Below are positions 23,954 to 35,069 of a DNA stretch of 64,000 nt, one piece after another. The position numbers were made by a program, and so were the translations under genes. Origin of the DNA: Siccibacter colletis (lineage in GTDB: Bacteria; Pseudomonadota; Gammaproteobacteria; Enterobacterales; Enterobacteriaceae); contig NZ_JMSQ01000008.1 in the NCBI RefSeq assembly GCF_000696575.1, positions 1 through 64,000 on the forward strand, given 5' to 3'. Under the pieces are notes generated by a model, which worked only from the letters and a program-made list of their open reading frames with translations, searched no databases and was not told the origin of the DNA. Each line of letters opens with the position of its first letter. The stretch's first letter is position 1.

Positions 23954-26497
23954 ATGAGCAATGTCAGACTCGCTATAATTGGTAACGGCATGGTCGGGCA
24001 CCGCTTTATCGAAGAGCTTCTCGATAAAGCCGAACCCGGTCAGTTTGAAATTACCGTTTTCTGTGAAGAGCCCCGTATCGCATACGATCGTGTCCACCTC
24101 TCCTCTTACTTTTCTCATCATACCGCTGAAGAACTCTCGCTGGTCCGCGAAGGCTGGTATGAAAAACGCGGCGTGCAGGTGCTGGTGGGCGAACGCGCCA
24201 TCACCATTAACCGTCAGGAGAAGGTGATCCACTCCAGCGCCGGACGCACCGTTTATTACGACAAACTGATCATGGCGACCGGCTCCTATCCGTGGATCCC
24301 ACCGATTAAAGGTTCAGATACCCAGGACTGCTTTGTTTACCGCACTATCGAAGATCTCAACGCCATCGAAGCCTGCGCGCGTCGCAGTAAACGCGGCGCG
24401 GTGGTCGGCGGCGGTCTGCTCGGCCTGGAAGCCGCGGGCGCGCTGAAAAACCTGGGCGTTGAAACGCACGTTATCGAATTCGCACCCATGCTGATGGCCG
24501 AACAGCTCGATCAGATGGGCGGCGAGCAGCTGCGTCGTAAAATCGAAAGCATGGGCGTGCGCGTCCACACCAGCAAAAATACCCAGGAGATCGTCCAGCA
24601 GGGCACCGAGGCGCGTAAAACCATGCATTTCGCCGACGGCAGCGAGCTGGAAGTCGATTTCATCGTCTTCTCCACCGGTATCCGCCCACGCGATAAGCTG
24701 GCGAATCAATGCGGCCTCGCCATCGCTCAGCGCGGCGGGATCATGGTGAACGATGTCTGCCAGACGTCCGACCCGGATATTTACGCTATCGGCGAGTGCG
24801 CCAGCTGGAACAACCGCGTGTACGGTCTGGTGGCCCCGGGCTACAAAATGGCGCAGGTAACCGTCGATCATCTGCTGGGTCATGAAAATGCCTTTGCAGG
24901 GGCCGACCTGAGCGCCAAGCTGAAGCTGCTCGGTGTCGACGTAGGCGGTATCGGCGATGCTCACGGCCGTACGCCGGGCGCGCGCAGCTACGTCTATCTC
25001 GACGAAAGCAAAGAGGTCTACAAACGGCTTATCGTCAGCCCGGATAACAAAACCCTGCTCGGCGCGGTGCTGGTGGGCGACACTAGCGACTACGGCAACC
25101 TGCTGCAGCTGGTGCTGAACGCCATCGAACTGCCGGAAAACCCGGACGCGTTGATCCTCCCGGCGCACGCCAGCAGCGGCAAGCCCTCTATCGGCGTCGA
25201 TAAACTGCCTGACAGCGCGCAAATCTGCTCCTGCTTCGACGTCACGAAAGGCGACCTGGTTGCCGCCATTGGGCGCGGCTGCCACACCGTTGCGGCGCTG
25301 AAAGCCGAAACCAAAGCCGGTACCGGCTGCGGCGGCTGCATCCCGCTGGTGACCCAGGTGCTGAACGCCGAGCTGGCGAAACAGGGCATCGAGGTAACCA
25401 ACAACCTCTGTGAACATTTCGCCTTCTCGCGCCAGGAGCTGTATCACCTCATTCGCGTCGAAGGCATCAAATCCTTCGACGAGCTGCTGGCGAAATACGG
25501 CAAAGGCTACGGCTGTGAAGTGTGTAAACCGACCGTCGGTTCACTGCTCGCCTCCTGCTGGAATGAATACGTGCTCAAACCGCAGCACACGCCGCTGCAG
25601 GATACCAACGACAACTTCCTGGCAAACATCCAGAAAGACGGCACCTACTCGGTGATCCCACGCTCTGCCGGAGGCGAAATCACGCCGGAAGGGCTGATGG
25701 AAGTGGGCCGTATTGCCCGCGAATTCAACCTTTACACCAAAATCACCGGTTCGCAGCGCATCGGTCTGTTCGGGGCGCAGAAAGACGACCTGCCGGAAAT
25801 CTGGCGTCAGCTGATCAGCGCCGGCTTCGAAACCGGCCACGCCTATGCGAAAGCGCTGCGCATGGCGAAAACCTGCGTCGGCAGCACCTGGTGCCGCTAC
25901 GGTGTCGGCGACAGCGTCGGCTTCGGCGTCGAGCTGGAGAACCGCTACAAAGGCATCCGCACGCCGCACAAAATGAAGTTTGGCGTTTCCGGCTGCACGC
26001 GTGAATGCGCGGAAGCCCAGGGTAAAGACGTCGGCATCATCGCCACCGAGAAAGGCTGGAACCTCTACGTCTGCGGCAACGGCGGCATGAAACCACGCCA
26101 CGCTGACCTGCTGGCGGCCGACCTCGATCGCGAAACGCTGCTGCACTACCTCGATCGCTTCATGATGTTCTACATCCGCACCGCCGATAAGCTGCAGCGC
26201 ACTTCAGTCTGGCTGGAAAACCTGGAAGGCGGCATCGACTACGTCAAGAGCGTTATCATCGACGACAAGCTGGGCCTGAATGCGCAGCTGGAAGCAGAAA
26301 TGGCCCGCCTGCGCGACGCGGTGATCTGCGAATGGACCGAAACGGTCAACGATCCGCAGGCGCAGGTACGTTTCAGACACTTCATTAACAGCGACCGCCG
26401 TGACCCGAATGTGCAGGTGGTGAATGAGCGCCAGCAGCATCGTCCGGCTACGCCATATGAACGTATCCCCGTCACCCTTGTGGAGGAAACCGTATGA
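23954..26497 (+). CDS. nirB: NADH-dependent nitrite reductase, large subunit
   Basis: NirB reduces nitrite to ammonium in the cytosol with NADH. The 847-residue product carries an FAD/NAD(P)-binding module at the N-terminus (VRLAIIGNGMVGHRFIEELL), a BFD-like [2Fe-2S] region with CSCF and CGGC (near residues 418-460), and the siroheme/[4Fe-4S] module with CVGSTWC and CTREC near 640-685. All four cluster cysteines are present. The stop overlaps nirD by four bases (ATGA). Siroheme is supplied by cysG in the same operon. Confidence 0.99.
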   Translation: MSNVRLAIIGNGMVGHRFIEELLDKAEPGQFEITVFCEEPRIAYDRVHLSSYFSHHTAEELSLVREGWYEKRGVQVLVGERAITINRQEKVIHSSAGRTVYYDKLIMATGSYPWIPPIKGSDTQDCFVYRTIEDLNAIEACARRSKRGAVVGGGLLGLEAAGALKNLGVETHVIEFAPMLMAEQLDQMGGEQLRRKIESMGVRVHTSKNTQEIVQQGTEARKTMHFADGSELEVDFIVFSTGIRPRDKLANQCGLAIAQRGGIMVNDVCQTSDPDIYAIGECASWNNRVYGLVAPGYKMAQVTVDHLLGHENAFAGADLSAKLKLLGVDVGGIGDAHGRTPGARSYVYLDESKEVYKRLIVSPDNKTLLGAVLVGDTSDYGNLLQLVLNAIELPENPDALILPAHASSGKPSIGVDKLPDSAQICSCFDVTKGDLVAAIGRGCHTVAALKAETKAGTGCGGCIPLVTQVLNAELAKQGIEVTNNLCEHFAFSRQELYHLIRVEGIKSFDELLAKYGKGYGCEVCKPTVGSLLASCWNEYVLKPQHTPLQDTNDNFLANIQKDGTYSVIPRSAGGEITPEGLMEVGRIAREFNLYTKITGSQRIGLFGAQKDDLPEIWRQLISAGFETGHAYAKALRMAKTCVGSTWCRYGVGDSVGFGVELENRYKGIRTPHKMKFGVSGCTRECAEAQGKDVGIIATEKGWNLYVCGNGGMKPRHADLLAADLDRETLLHYLDRFMMFYIRTADKLQRTSVWLENLEGGIDYVKSVIIDDKLGLNAQLEAEMARLRDAVICEWTETVNDPQAQVRFRHFINSDRRDPNVQVVNERQQHRPATPYERIPVTLVEETV

Positions 26498-26820
26498 GCC
26501 AGTGGAATACGATTTGTCAGATAGACGACATCATCCCGGCCACCGGCGTCTGTGCGCTGGTGGGCGATCAACAGGTCGCCATCTTCCGCCCCGGCAAAGA
26601 AGAACAGGTCTACGCCATCAGCAATATCGACCCGTTCTTTGAGTCCAGCGTGCTTTCCCGCGGGTTGATTGCCGAACACCAGGGCGAGCTGTGGGTTGCC
26701 AGTCCGCTGAAAAAACAGCGCTTCCGCCTGCGCGACGGGCTGTGCATGGAAGATGAGAGCCGCTCGGTCGCCCATTACGAGACGCGCGTCCAGGACGGCA
26801 TGGTCCAGGTGAAAAACTGA
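26494..26820 (+). CDS. nirD: NADH-dependent nitrite reductase, small subunit
   Basis: NirD is the 108-residue Rieske-fold subunit of the NirBD nitrite reductase. It lacks the Cys-His pairs that bind a Rieske cluster, as is usual for NirD, so its part is structural. It starts within the nirB stop codon. Confidence 0.98.
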   Translation: MSQWNTICQIDDIIPATGVCALVGDQQVAIFRPGKEEQVYAISNIDPFFESSVLSRGLIAEHQGELWVASPLKKQRFRLRDGLCMEDESRSVAHYETRVQDGMVQVKN

Positions 26821-26825
26821 TAATC

Positions 26826-26851
26826 CGGGGGCGCAAGGCCCCCGTTTTTTT
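26826..26851 (+). terminator. Rho-independent terminator between nirD and nirC
   Basis: Perfect 7-bp arms CGGGGGC (26826-26832) and GCCCCCG (26838-26844), loop GCAAG, then seven T. It starts 5 bases after the nirD stop and lies inside the nirBDC-cysG operon, so it should lower nirC and cysG transcription relative to nirBD. Confidence 0.88.
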
Positions 26852-26902
26852 ACCCGCTCCCGACCGGAGCCAGCGAATTCTTTTTAATCCTGAGGCATTA
26901 CT

Positions 26903-27712
26903 ATGTTTACCGACACGATCAATAAGTGTGCGGCCAACGCGGCACGCATCGCACGACTGAATAAAGAGAGTCCGCTCGGCTTCTGGATCGGCTCAGCGAT
27001 GGCGGGCGCCTATGTTGGCATGGCTATTATTCTCATCTTCACCCTTGGCAATCTGCTCGAACCTGCGGTGCGTCCGCTGGTGATGGGAGCCACCTTTGGT
27101 ATCGCCCTGACGCTGGTCATCATCGCTGGCTCCGAGCTGTTCACCGGCCACACGATGTTTCTTACCTTCGGCGTGAAAGCCGGCACCATCAACCAGCGGC
27201 AGATGTGGACTATCCTGCCACAGACCTGGCTCGGAAACCTGATGGGGTCGGTGTTTGTCGCCCTGCTATACGCCTGGGGTGGCGGTAGCCTGCTGCCGGT
27301 GGATACCAGCCTGCTGCACACCGCGGCACTGGCGAAAACCAGCGCGCCGGCAGCGGTGCTGTTCTTCAAGGGGGCGCTGTGTAACTGGCTGGTATGCCTG
27401 GCAATCTGGATGGCAATCCGCACTGAAGGCGCCGGGAAGTTCATCGCCATCTGGTGGTGCCTGCTGGCATTTATCGCTTCCGGCTACGAGCACTCTGTCG
27501 CTAACATGACGCTGTTCGCCCTCTCCTGGTTCGGCCATCACAGCGAGACCTACACCCTTTCAGGTATCGGCCATAACCTTTTGTGGGTAACCCTGGGCAA
27601 CACCCTTTCCGGTGCCGTATTTATGGGGCTGGGTTATTGGTATGCTACGCCTGAAGCGGAGCGTCCCGGTACGGAGACCGTCGCGATAACCAAGGCTGCG
27701 GCCAATAATTAA
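26903..27712 (+). CDS. nirC: Nitrite transporter NirC (formate/nitrite channel family)
   Basis: NirC is an inner-membrane pentameric channel that passes nitrite. The 269-residue product shows about six membrane segments and the FNT family features, including GLNGIAL-like and GSELFTGH (near residue 75). A ribosome binding site (GAGG) lies upstream of the ATG. It follows an internal terminator and precedes cysG by 11 bases. Confidence 0.97.
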   Translation: MFTDTINKCAANAARIARLNKESPLGFWIGSAMAGAYVGMAIILIFTLGNLLEPAVRPLVMGATFGIALTLVIIAGSELFTGHTMFLTFGVKAGTINQRQMWTILPQTWLGNLMGSVFVALLYAWGGGSLLPVDTSLLHTAALAKTSAPAAVLFFKGALCNWLVCLAIWMAIRTEGAGKFIAIWWCLLAFIASGYEHSVANMTLFALSWFGHHSETYTLSGIGHNLLWVTLGNTLSGAVFMGLGYWYATPEAERPGTETVAITKAAANN

Positions 27713-27723
27713 GAGGTAATGTC

Positions 27724-29097
27724 GTGGATCACCTGCCCATATTTTGCCAGTTACGCGATCGTGACTGCCTGCTGGTTGGCGGCGGCGATGTTGCGGAGCG
27801 TAAAGCCCGTCTGCTGCTGGACGCTGGCGCCCGCCTCACTGTTAACGCCCTGCGCTTCGACCCGCAGTTTACCGTCTGGGCCGATGCCGGTGCGTTAACG
27901 CTGGCGCAGGGCGCGTTTGATGAAGCCCTGCTGGATACCTGTTGGCTGGTGATCGCCGCCACCGATGACGATGCAGTCAATCAACAGGTCAGCGACGCCG
28001 CTGAAGCGCGGCGGATCTTCTGTAACGTGGTGGACGCACCGAAACAAGCCAGCTTTATCATGCCGTCGATAATTGACCGTTCGCCGCTGATGGTGGCCGT
28101 CTCGTCGGGCGGCACCTCACCGGTGCTGGCTCGCCTGCTGCGCGAAAAACTGGAAGCGCTGCTGCCGCAGCATCTCGGCAAGGTGGCCCACTATGCCGGT
28201 CAGTTGCGCGGTCGGGTGAAGCAGACGTTCAGCGCCATGAGCGAACGCCGCCGCTTCTGGGAGAAATTCTTCGTCAACGATCGCCTGGCGCAGTCGCTGG
28301 CCAATGAGGATGCGGCGGCGGTAGAGGCCATTACCGGGACGCTGTTCAGCGAGCCGCTGGAAAATCGCGGTGAAGTGGTGCTGGTGGGCGCCGGACCGGG
28401 GGATGCGGGCCTGCTGACCCTCAAAGGTTTACAGCAGATCCAGCAGGCGGACATCGTGGTCTACGACCGCCTGGTGTCCGATGAGATCATGAACCTGGTG
28501 CGCCGCGACGCCGATCGCGTGTTTGTCGGCAAGCGCGCCGGCTATCATTGCGTGCCGCAGGAGGAGATTAATCAGATCCTGCTGCGCGAAGCCCAGCGCG
28601 GCAAGCGTGTGGTGCGACTTAAGGGTGGCGATCCGTTTATCTTCGGGCGCGGCGGCGAAGAGCTGGAAACGCTGTGCCACGCCGGGATCCCGTTCTCGGT
28701 AGTTCCCGGGATCACCGCCGCCTCTGGCTGCTCCGCCTATGCGGGTATCCCGCTGACCCATCGCGATTACGCCCAGAGCGTGCGGCTGGTTACCGGCCAC
28801 CTGAAAAGCGGCGGCGCGATGGACTGGCACAATCTGGCCGCAGAACAGCAGACGCTGGTGTTTTATATGGGTCTGAACCAGGCGGCAACGATTCAGGAGA
28901 AGCTGCTGGAGCACGGCATGGCAGCGGATATGCCGGTGGCGCTGGTCGAGAACGGCACCGCGGTTAAACAGCGCGTGGTGGACGGGGTGCTGACGCAGCT
29001 GGGCGAACTGGCGACTCAGGTAGAAAGCCCGAGCCTGATTATCGTCGGGCGGGTGGTGGCTCTGCGCAACAAGCTCAACTGGTTTTCAAGCCACTAA
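27724..29097 (+). CDS. cysG: Siroheme synthase CysG
   Basis: CysG makes siroheme from uroporphyrinogen III in three steps. The 457-residue protein has an N-terminal NAD-binding dehydrogenase/ferrochelatase domain ([18 protein letters not shown] near residue 18) and a C-terminal SAM-dependent methyltransferase domain ([15 protein letters not shown] near residue 222, [13 protein letters not shown] near 300). It serves NirB here and sulfite reductase elsewhere. It closes the nir operon at a shared terminator. Confidence 0.98.
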   Translation: MDHLPIFCQLRDRDCLLVGGGDVAERKARLLLDAGARLTVNALRFDPQFTVWADAGALTLAQGAFDEALLDTCWLVIAATDDDAVNQQVSDAAEARRIFCNVVDAPKQASFIMPSIIDRSPLMVAVSSGGTSPVLARLLREKLEALLPQHLGKVAHYAGQLRGRVKQTFSAMSERRRFWEKFFVNDRLAQSLANEDAAAVEAITGTLFSEPLENRGEVVLVGAGPGDAGLLTLKGLQQIQQADIVVYDRLVSDEIMNLVRRDADRVFVGKRAGYHCVPQEEINQILLREAQRGKRVVRLKGGDPFIFGRGGEELETLCHAGIPFSVVPGITAASGCSAYAGIPLTHRDYAQSVRLVTGHLKSGGAMDWHNLAAEQQTLVFYMGLNQAATIQEKLLEHGMAADMPVALVENGTAVKQRVVDGVLTQLGELATQVESPSLIIVGRVVALRNKLNWFSSH

Positions 29098-29109
29098 ACG
29101 TCAGGCGTA

Positions 29110-29135
29110 AAAAAGGCAGGTTACCCTGCCTTTTT
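29110..29135. terminator. Bidirectional terminator between cysG and trpS
   Basis: Perfect 11-bp arms AAAAAGGCAGG (29110-29120) and CCTGCCTTTTT (29125-29135) with loop TTAC. The A and T flanks serve both convergent genes. Confidence 0.92.
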
Positions 29136-29154
29136 CTTTTGGTTTACGGCTGCC

Positions 29155-30162
29155 TTACAGCGGCTTGCCGACGAAACCAATCGCGTCATACACCTTCTTC
29201 AGGGTTTCAGACGCGCGGGCACTCGCTTTTTCTGCCCCGTCTTTCATCACCTGATTCAGGAACGCTTCGTCGTTGCGATAGCGGTGATAGCGCTCCTGCA
29301 GCTCGGTGAGCATGCCGGACACAGCTTCCGCCACTTCCCCTTTGAGATGACCATACATTTTGCCATCAAAGTGCTGTTCCAGCTCCGCGATGCTCTGGCC
29401 GGTGACGCCGGAGAGAATATCCAGCAGGTTGGAAACCCCAGGTTTGTTCACCACGTCGTAACGTACCACCGGCGGCTCATCGGAGTCGGTCATCGCGCGT
29501 TTCAGTTTCTTCACCACCGCTTTCGGATCTTCCAGCAGGCCGATAACGTTGTTGCGATTGTCGTCAGACTTGGACATCTTTTTGGTCGGGTCCAGCAGGG
29601 ACATCACGCGCGCGCCAGATTTCGGAATGAACGGCTCAGGCACTTTGAAAATCTCACCGTAAATGGCGTTGAAGCGGCTCGCCACGTCGCGGCTCAGCTC
29701 AAGATGCTGCTTCTGATCTTCGCCTACCGGCACCTGATTGGTCTGATACAGCAGAATATCCGCCGCCATCAGCACCGGGTAATCAAACAGCCCGGCGTTA
29801 ATGTTCTCTTCGTAACGCGCCGATTTATCTTTGAACTGGGTCATACGGCTCAGCTCGCCGAAGTAGGTGTAGCAGTTCAGCGCCCATCCCAGCTGCGCGT
29901 GCTCAGGCACGTGGGACTGCACGAAGATGGTGCTTTTGGCCGGGTCGATGCCACAGGCGAGATAAAGCGCCAGGGTATCGAGGGTGGCTTTGCGCAGCTT
30001 CTCAGGATCCTGACGCACGGTAATTGCATGCTGATCGACGATGCAGTAAATGCAGTGGTACTCATCCTGCATGTTTACCCACTGACGCAGCGCACCCATG
30101 TAGTTACCAATGGTCAATTCACCTGACGGCTGCGCGCCACTAAAAACGATGGGCTTACTCAT
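29155..30162 (-). CDS. trpS: Tryptophanyl-tRNA synthetase
   Basis: TrpS charges tRNA-Trp. The 335-residue class I synthetase has [17 protein letters not shown] (HIGH-type motif TIGN near residue 17) and KMSKSDDN (KMSKS motif near 195). I start at [14 protein letters not shown] (30162), which overlaps the gph stop by 8 bases, rather than a start 18 codons upstream. It is the last gene of the dam superoperon. Confidence 0.98.
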   Translation of the reverse strand: MSKPIVFSGAQPSGELTIGNYMGALRQWVNMQDEYHCIYCIVDQHAITVRQDPEKLRKATLDTLALYLACGIDPAKSTIFVQSHVPEHAQLGWALNCYTYFGELSRMTQFKDKSARYEENINAGLFDYPVLMAADILLYQTNQVPVGEDQKQHLELSRDVASRFNAIYGEIFKVPEPFIPKSGARVMSLLDPTKKMSKSDDNRNNVIGLLEDPKAVVKKLKRAMTDSDEPPVVRYDVVNKPGVSNLLDILSGVTGQSIAELEQHFDGKMYGHLKGEVAEAVSGMLTELQERYHRYRNDEAFLNQVMKDGAEKASARASETLKKVYDAIGFVGKPL

Positions 30163-30916
30163 TTTCTGATTCCTGATTGTCACTGTGCGAAAGCCCGAAG
30201 ACGGGCAGAATGTCACGGAAGCGATCGAACACCATGTCCGGTTTGCTCAGCGTAATCGCTTCACCGTAGTTGTAGCCGTAGGTCAGGCCGACGGAAACGA
30301 ATCCGGCAGCCTGCGCGGCGAGAATATCATTGCGCGAATCGCCGACAAACAGCAGCGACTGCGGAGCCAGCTCCAGCTGTTTTGCCACCAGCAGCAGCGG
30401 TTCCGGATGCGGCTTTTTGTTTTCCACATCGTCACCGCCAATCACCACGCTGAAGTAGCGCGCAATGCCGAGGGATTCCAGCAGCGGGGCGACAAACGGC
30501 GTCGGCTTATTGGTCACCAGCGCCATCGGCGTACCGTTAGCATGCAGCGCGGCCAGGGTCGTTTCCACATCCGGGAACAGGAAACTGCCCTCTTCCACGC
30601 TGGCGGCGTAATAGCGGTCGAACAGCTTACGCAGCACCCGCGCTTGCTCTTCCTGAGGAATATCAGCGTCGTCGATAGCCGGTTTACCGGAGGCGGCACG
30701 CAGTGCTGCCCTCTCCTGACGCGCCCAGTTCAGCGCACGCTCCATCAGCACATCCGCGCCGTTACCAATCCAGGTAATCACCCGCGCTTCGCCTGGCTGG
30801 GGCAGTTCGAGCGCATACAGCGCCATATCCACGGCGTGCGCCAGACCCGGCGCGCTGTCTACCAGCGTTCCATCGAGGTCAAACGCCACGCCGCGCAGGT
30901 TGGCTGACTTATCCAT
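30155..30916 (-). CDS. gph: Phosphoglycolate phosphatase
   Basis: Gph removes phosphate from 2-phosphoglycolate, which arises in repair of 3'-phosphoglycolate DNA ends. The 253-residue HAD-family product has the nucleophile motif [10 protein letters not shown] near residue 13 and the [10 protein letters not shown] motif near 191. The start ([14 protein letters not shown]) at 30916 overlaps the rpe stop by 8 bases; an upstream reading was rejected. Confidence 0.97.
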   Translation of the reverse strand: MDKSANLRGVAFDLDGTLVDSAPGLAHAVDMALYALELPQPGEARVITWIGNGADVLMERALNWARQERAALRAASGKPAIDDADIPQEEQARVLRKLFDRYYAASVEEGSFLFPDVETTLAALHANGTPMALVTNKPTPFVAPLLESLGIARYFSVVIGGDDVENKKPHPEPLLLVAKQLELAPQSLLFVGDSRNDILAAQAAGFVSVGLTYGYNYGEAITLSKPDMVFDRFRDILPVFGLSHSDNQESENE

Positions 30917-31586
30917 GCTGCACCTTCGCCAGTTCACTACGCATCTCGTCGATGACCGCTTTGTAATCCGGCGTGTCGAAAATCGCCGAACCGGCGACAA
31001 ACATATCCGCGCCCGCCGCTGCGATGTCGGCAATGTTGTTCACCTTTACGCCACCGTCTACTTCCAGACGAATATCACGGCCGGACGCATCAATACGCTG
31101 GCGCACGTCGCGCAGCTTATCGAGCGTATGCGGGATAAAGGACTGGCCGCCGAAGCCCGGGTTAACCGACATCAGCAGGATGACGTCGAGCTTATCCATC
31201 ACGTGATCGAGGTAACTTAGCGGCGTGGCCGGATTAAACACCAGGCCCGCTTTACAGCCGTGCTCTTTGATGAGCTGCAGCGAACGATCGATGTGCTCGG
31301 AGGCTTCCGGGTGGAAAGTAATGAAGCTGGCACCCGCCGCGGCGAAGTCGGGAATGATGCGATCCACAGGTTTAACCATCAGATGCACGTCGATCGGTGC
31401 GGTAATGCCGTAGTTACGCAGCGCCTTCAATACCATCGGCCCGATGGTAAGGTTTGGCACGTAGTGGTTATCCATCACATCGAAGTGCACGACATCAGCA
31501 CCCGCTGCCAGCACCTTTGCGGTGTCTTCACCCAGCCTGGCGAAATCCGCCGACAGAATAGAGGGGGCAATCAAAAACTGTTTCAT
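30909..31586 (-). CDS. rpe: Ribulose-phosphate 3-epimerase
   Basis: Rpe interconverts ribulose 5-phosphate and xylulose 5-phosphate in the pentose phosphate path. The 225-residue TIM-barrel product ([20 protein letters not shown]) matches the family in length and keeps [18 protein letters not shown] and EVDGGV. It lies in the dam superoperon between dam and gph. Confidence 0.98.
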   Translation of the reverse strand: MKQFLIAPSILSADFARLGEDTAKVLAAGADVVHFDVMDNHYVPNLTIGPMVLKALRNYGITAPIDVHLMVKPVDRIIPDFAAAGASFITFHPEASEHIDRSLQLIKEHGCKAGLVFNPATPLSYLDHVMDKLDVILLMSVNPGFGGQSFIPHTLDKLRDVRQRIDASGRDIRLEVDGGVKVNNIADIAAAGADMFVAGSAIFDTPDYKAVIDEMRSELAKVQHG

Positions 31587-31630
31587 CCGCTTCTCCATCA
31601 ATTATGCATCTGTGTGGCGGCGCACCGCGA

Positions 31631-32446
31631 TCAGCCTTTATACAGCGCCAGCAGTTCGTCCACCTTTTTACGCGTACCGCCGTTGCTGCTGATGCTGCGT
31701 CGAACTTTGACGACCTTCAGCGAATCCGCGCCCTGATACCACTCGCGCGTTAACAGGGTATCGTGATTTGAAATCAGCACCGGCACGCGATTGCGCTTCA
31801 GCCCTTCCGCCAGCGTCGCCAGATGCTGCTGCTGGATCAGATCGAAGCTGTTGGTGTGGTACGCCGTGAAGTTAGCCGTCAGTGAAAGAGGGGCGTAGGG
31901 CGGGTCGCAATAGACCACGCTGCCCTGCTGCGCGCGCCCCATGCTTGCCTCATAGGACTCGCAAAAGAACTCGGCGTTCTGCGCGCGCTCGGCGAAATGA
32001 TACAGCTCCGCTTCCGGGAAATACGGGCGCTTGTAGCGGCCAAACGGCACATTGAACTCGCCGCGCAGGTTATAACGGCACAGGCCATTGTAGCCATGCC
32101 GGTTGAGATATAAGAACAGCAGCCCGCGACGAAACGCATCACGGCTCTGATTAAACTCGGTGCGCAGCTGGTAGTAGGTTTCCGACGCGTTGGCTTCAGG
32201 CGTAAAGAGCTTGCGCGCTTCGCTTACATACTCGTCGGTACGGTGTTTTACCGTGTTATAAAGGTCGATCAGATCGCTGTTGATATCCGCGAGGATGTAG
32301 CGCTGGTAACCGGTATTAAGAAACACCGACCCGGCGCCCACGAAAGGTTCGACAAGGCAGTCTCCCTCAGGGAGATGGAGTTTTATTTCATCGAGCAGGG
32401 GGTATTTCCCCCCTGCCCATTTAAGAAAAGCGCGATTTTTTTTCAT
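31631..32446 (-). CDS. dam: DNA adenine methyltransferase Dam (GATC)
   Basis: Dam methylates adenine in GATC and thereby directs mismatch repair and SeqA control of replication. The 271-residue product has the SAM-binding region FVGAGSVFLNTG (near residue 35) and the catalytic motif DPPY (near 180). It is slightly shorter than E. coli Dam (278). It lies in the aroK-aroB-damX-dam-rpe-gph-trpS unit. Confidence 0.98.
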   Translation of the reverse strand: MKKNRAFLKWAGGKYPLLDEIKLHLPEGDCLVEPFVGAGSVFLNTGYQRYILADINSDLIDLYNTVKHRTDEYVSEARKLFTPEANASETYYQLRTEFNQSRDAFRRGLLFLYLNRHGYNGLCRYNLRGEFNVPFGRYKRPYFPEAELYHFAERAQNAEFFCESYEASMGRAQQGSVVYCDPPYAPLSLTANFTAYHTNSFDLIQQQHLATLAEGLKRNRVPVLISNHDTLLTREWYQGADSLKVVKVRRSISSNGGTRKKVDELLALYKG

Positions 32447-32510
32447 GCTGTCCGACTGGTTTACCTGCTCCCGCTGTGGAGAGAGGCTCCGACAGCATTG
32501 TGCGCTTTAC

Positions 32511-33743
32511 TCATTGTTTCAAATCGGCCTGAACCTGGTGAATGGGTTTTGCCCACGGGTTTTTCGCCTGAACGTCCGCCGGCAGCGTGGTGACCGCGCG
32601 ACGCGCTTCATCTTTACTGGCGTACACGCCGCTGACCAGCACGTACCACGGCTGACCGTTACGGGTAGTTTTATACACCACGACGTTGCTGAGATTTTCT
32701 TTCTTCGCCCACGCGTTGAGGTTATTCAGGTTCGACGAGCTGCTCAGCTGCAGGGTGTAATGGTTGCCCGGCGCTGACTTCAGCGCGCCGACGTTGCCAG
32801 TGGCAGTGCCTGTAGCGGCAGCGGCTTTCGGCGCGGTGCTGGCCGCCGGTGTTGCCGGTTTGGCGGCGGCGGGTTTCGTCGCAGCCGGTTTAGGCTCGCT
32901 GGCTTTCGCCGGTGCCTGCGGCTTGTTCTGCGTGGTCTCGGTCTTACGCGGCGCAGGTTCGATCACCGCGCGCTGGCGCTCACGAACCGGTGCAGCTTTA
33001 GTGCCGCTCGGTTGCTCGGTACGCGCAGCCTGACGCGCCGGTTCGCTACCGTGAATGGGCGCGACGGTGGCGGGTTCGGTAGGCAGCGTGGAACCTGAAG
33101 CGACGTTATCGATCTGACCCTGCTGCTGGGTAAGCGCGGTGTTCAAATCGCCAGGAACTTCAACGCGACGCTGATTATCCGGGGTAGCGGGTGCCTGGCC
33201 TTCGGTTGGGGTAGCGGCCACGGGCGGCACCGAGATATCCTGCGGCGCAGCCGGATTCTCTGCGGACGTCGTGCCCGGCTGCGGCTGTGCGCCGTTGGCC
33301 TGGTTCGCCGCCGTCTCGCCGGTGCCACCGGAGAGATCGATACTACGTTCAACCGGCTGATTATCAGCCGTCGCCTTATCGGTAGATGGGGTATTGAGGG
33401 CGGAACCAATGCCGAAAATGAGCAGCAGCAGTACCAGAATGCCCAGGCCCATCATCAGATGCTGGCGCGAAACAGGGCCTTTAGCCGGTGCAGCTTTGCT
33501 TTTACGACGACGAGGACGAGGACGCGTTACCGCCTCGTCATCCGGCGTCTGAGCGAGGTCATATTCATCGGCAGCGCGTTCATCACGCGCGCGACGCGAC
33601 CGGGACGGACGGCGATCGTCGCCATCGACGTCCAGATCGTCGAAATTGATTTGCGGCTCGTTATCGCCTGCAGATTTACGGCCACGGGCAGGACGATCGC
33701 TGGGATCGGGTTTCAGCTCGTCTTCTGGTTTGAACTCATCCAT
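32511..33743 (-). CDS. damX: Cell-division protein DamX (SPOR domain)
   Basis: DamX is a septal-ring inner-membrane protein. The 410-residue product has a charged cytosolic N-terminus with Arg-rich segments, one membrane segment near residues 92-112 ([17 protein letters not shown]), a long Pro/Ala/Thr-rich periplasmic region of low complexity, and a C-terminal SPOR domain (from about 335, [15 protein letters not shown]). SPOR domains bind denuded septal glycan. Confidence 0.96.
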   Translation of the reverse strand: MDEFKPEDELKPDPSDRPARGRKSAGDNEPQINFDDLDVDGDDRRPSRSRRARDERAADEYDLAQTPDDEAVTRPRPRRRKSKAAPAKGPVSRQHLMMGLGILVLLLLIFGIGSALNTPSTDKATADNQPVERSIDLSGGTGETAANQANGAQPQPGTTSAENPAAPQDISVPPVAATPTEGQAPATPDNQRRVEVPGDLNTALTQQQGQIDNVASGSTLPTEPATVAPIHGSEPARQAARTEQPSGTKAAPVRERQRAVIEPAPRKTETTQNKPQAPAKASEPKPAATKPAAAKPATPAASTAPKAAAATGTATGNVGALKSAPGNHYTLQLSSSSNLNNLNAWAKKENLSNVVVYKTTRNGQPWYVLVSGVYASKDEARRAVTTLPADVQAKNPWAKPIHQVQADLKQ

Positions 33744-33921
33744 TTAACACCCCACTCAAAGGCTCTGCCGGTCTCGCGACGCTGCGCATTACCCAAAGTT
33801 AAAAATCGCCCAACGACGGCGACCAGACCTTCTAATAATATGACCCGTTAACGCTTAACGTGGCAGAACGCGCTGAATTTACGTGAAACGTAACCCGCGC
33901 GTCGCCACAGCATGTTCCGGA

Positions 33922-35010
33922 TTACGCAGGCTGACAATCAGCAATCGCGCTTAACACGACATCATGCGGTACACCGCCGCGCACTTCGCTTTTCCCGATG
34001 CCCAGCGGCAGCACCAGACGCAGCTCACCGCCCAGCACTTTTTTATCGCGCATCATATGCGGCAGATAGGTATCGGGCGTCATGCTTTGTGGCCCAACAA
34101 CTGGCAGCCCTGCACGCGTCAGCAGCGTGGTGATACGGGTAATGTCCTGCTCGTCGAACTGACCGAGACGCTGTGCAGTACGCGCGGCCATCACCATTCC
34201 CGCAGCAACCGCTTCGCCATGCAGCCAGTTACCGTAGCCCATGTGCGCTTCGATTGCATGCCCGAAAGTATGCCCGAGGTTCAGCAGCGCGCGCAGACCG
34301 GATTCGCGCTCGTCGGCAGCCACCACTTCGGCTTTAATTTCACAGCAGCGGCGAATGCAGTACGCCATCGCCGCGCCGTCTAAGGCCAGCAGCGCATCCA
34401 GGTTTTCTTCAAGCCAGCTAAAGAACGCGCCATCAAGAATGATGCCGTACTTAATCACTTCGGCAAGGCCGGAGGCCAGTTCACGTGCGGGAAGGGTTTT
34501 CAGGCACTCCAGATCCACCACCACGGACGCGGGCTGATAAAACGCACCGATCATGTTTTTACCGAGGGGATGGTTGACGGCCGTTTTACCGCCGACAGAG
34601 GAGTCCACCTGCGAAAGCAGCGTGGTAGGAACCTGAATGAAACGAACGCCGCGCTGGTAGCTCGCCGCAGCGAAACCGGTGAGATCGCCGATAACCCCGC
34701 CGCCTAATGCAATAAGCGTGGTGTCACGGGCATGCGGTTTTTCCAGCAGCGCGGTAAAAACGGTATCCAGAACAGAGAGGCTTTTAAACTGCTCTCCGTC
34801 TGGAAGAATGACCTGATCCACTTTCACACCCGCCGCTTCAAGCACCTGACGCACTTTCGCCAGATACACCGGCGCCAGTGTTTCATTGGTGACCAGCATC
34901 GTCTGATCACCTGCTTTCAACGGCCAGAAAGAAGCCGGATCGTTGAACAATCCGGCGGCGATGGTGATTGGGTAACTACGTTCCCCGAGAGTGACGGTAA
35001 TCCTCTCCAT
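33922..35010 (-). CDS. aroB: 3-dehydroquinate synthase
   Basis: AroB makes 3-dehydroquinate from DAHP, the second step of the shikimate path, using NAD+ and Zn2+. The 362-residue product has the [22 protein letters not shown]-binding segment near residue 100 and the metal-binding [11 protein letters not shown] near 264. It follows aroK by 59 bases on the same strand. Confidence 0.98.
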   Translation of the reverse strand: MERITVTLGERSYPITIAAGLFNDPASFWPLKAGDQTMLVTNETLAPVYLAKVRQVLEAAGVKVDQVILPDGEQFKSLSVLDTVFTALLEKPHARDTTLIALGGGVIGDLTGFAAASYQRGVRFIQVPTTLLSQVDSSVGGKTAVNHPLGKNMIGAFYQPASVVVDLECLKTLPARELASGLAEVIKYGIILDGAFFSWLEENLDALLALDGAAMAYCIRRCCEIKAEVVAADERESGLRALLNLGHTFGHAIEAHMGYGNWLHGEAVAAGMVMAARTAQRLGQFDEQDITRITTLLTRAGLPVVGPQSMTPDTYLPHMMRDKKVLGGELRLVLPLGIGKSEVRGGVPHDVVLSAIADCQPA

Positions 35011-35069
35011 GACGCGAAGCCCACCTTCTTTTACTTATACCCGCAGGCGAGTGTGTGAGTAAGCCAGAA

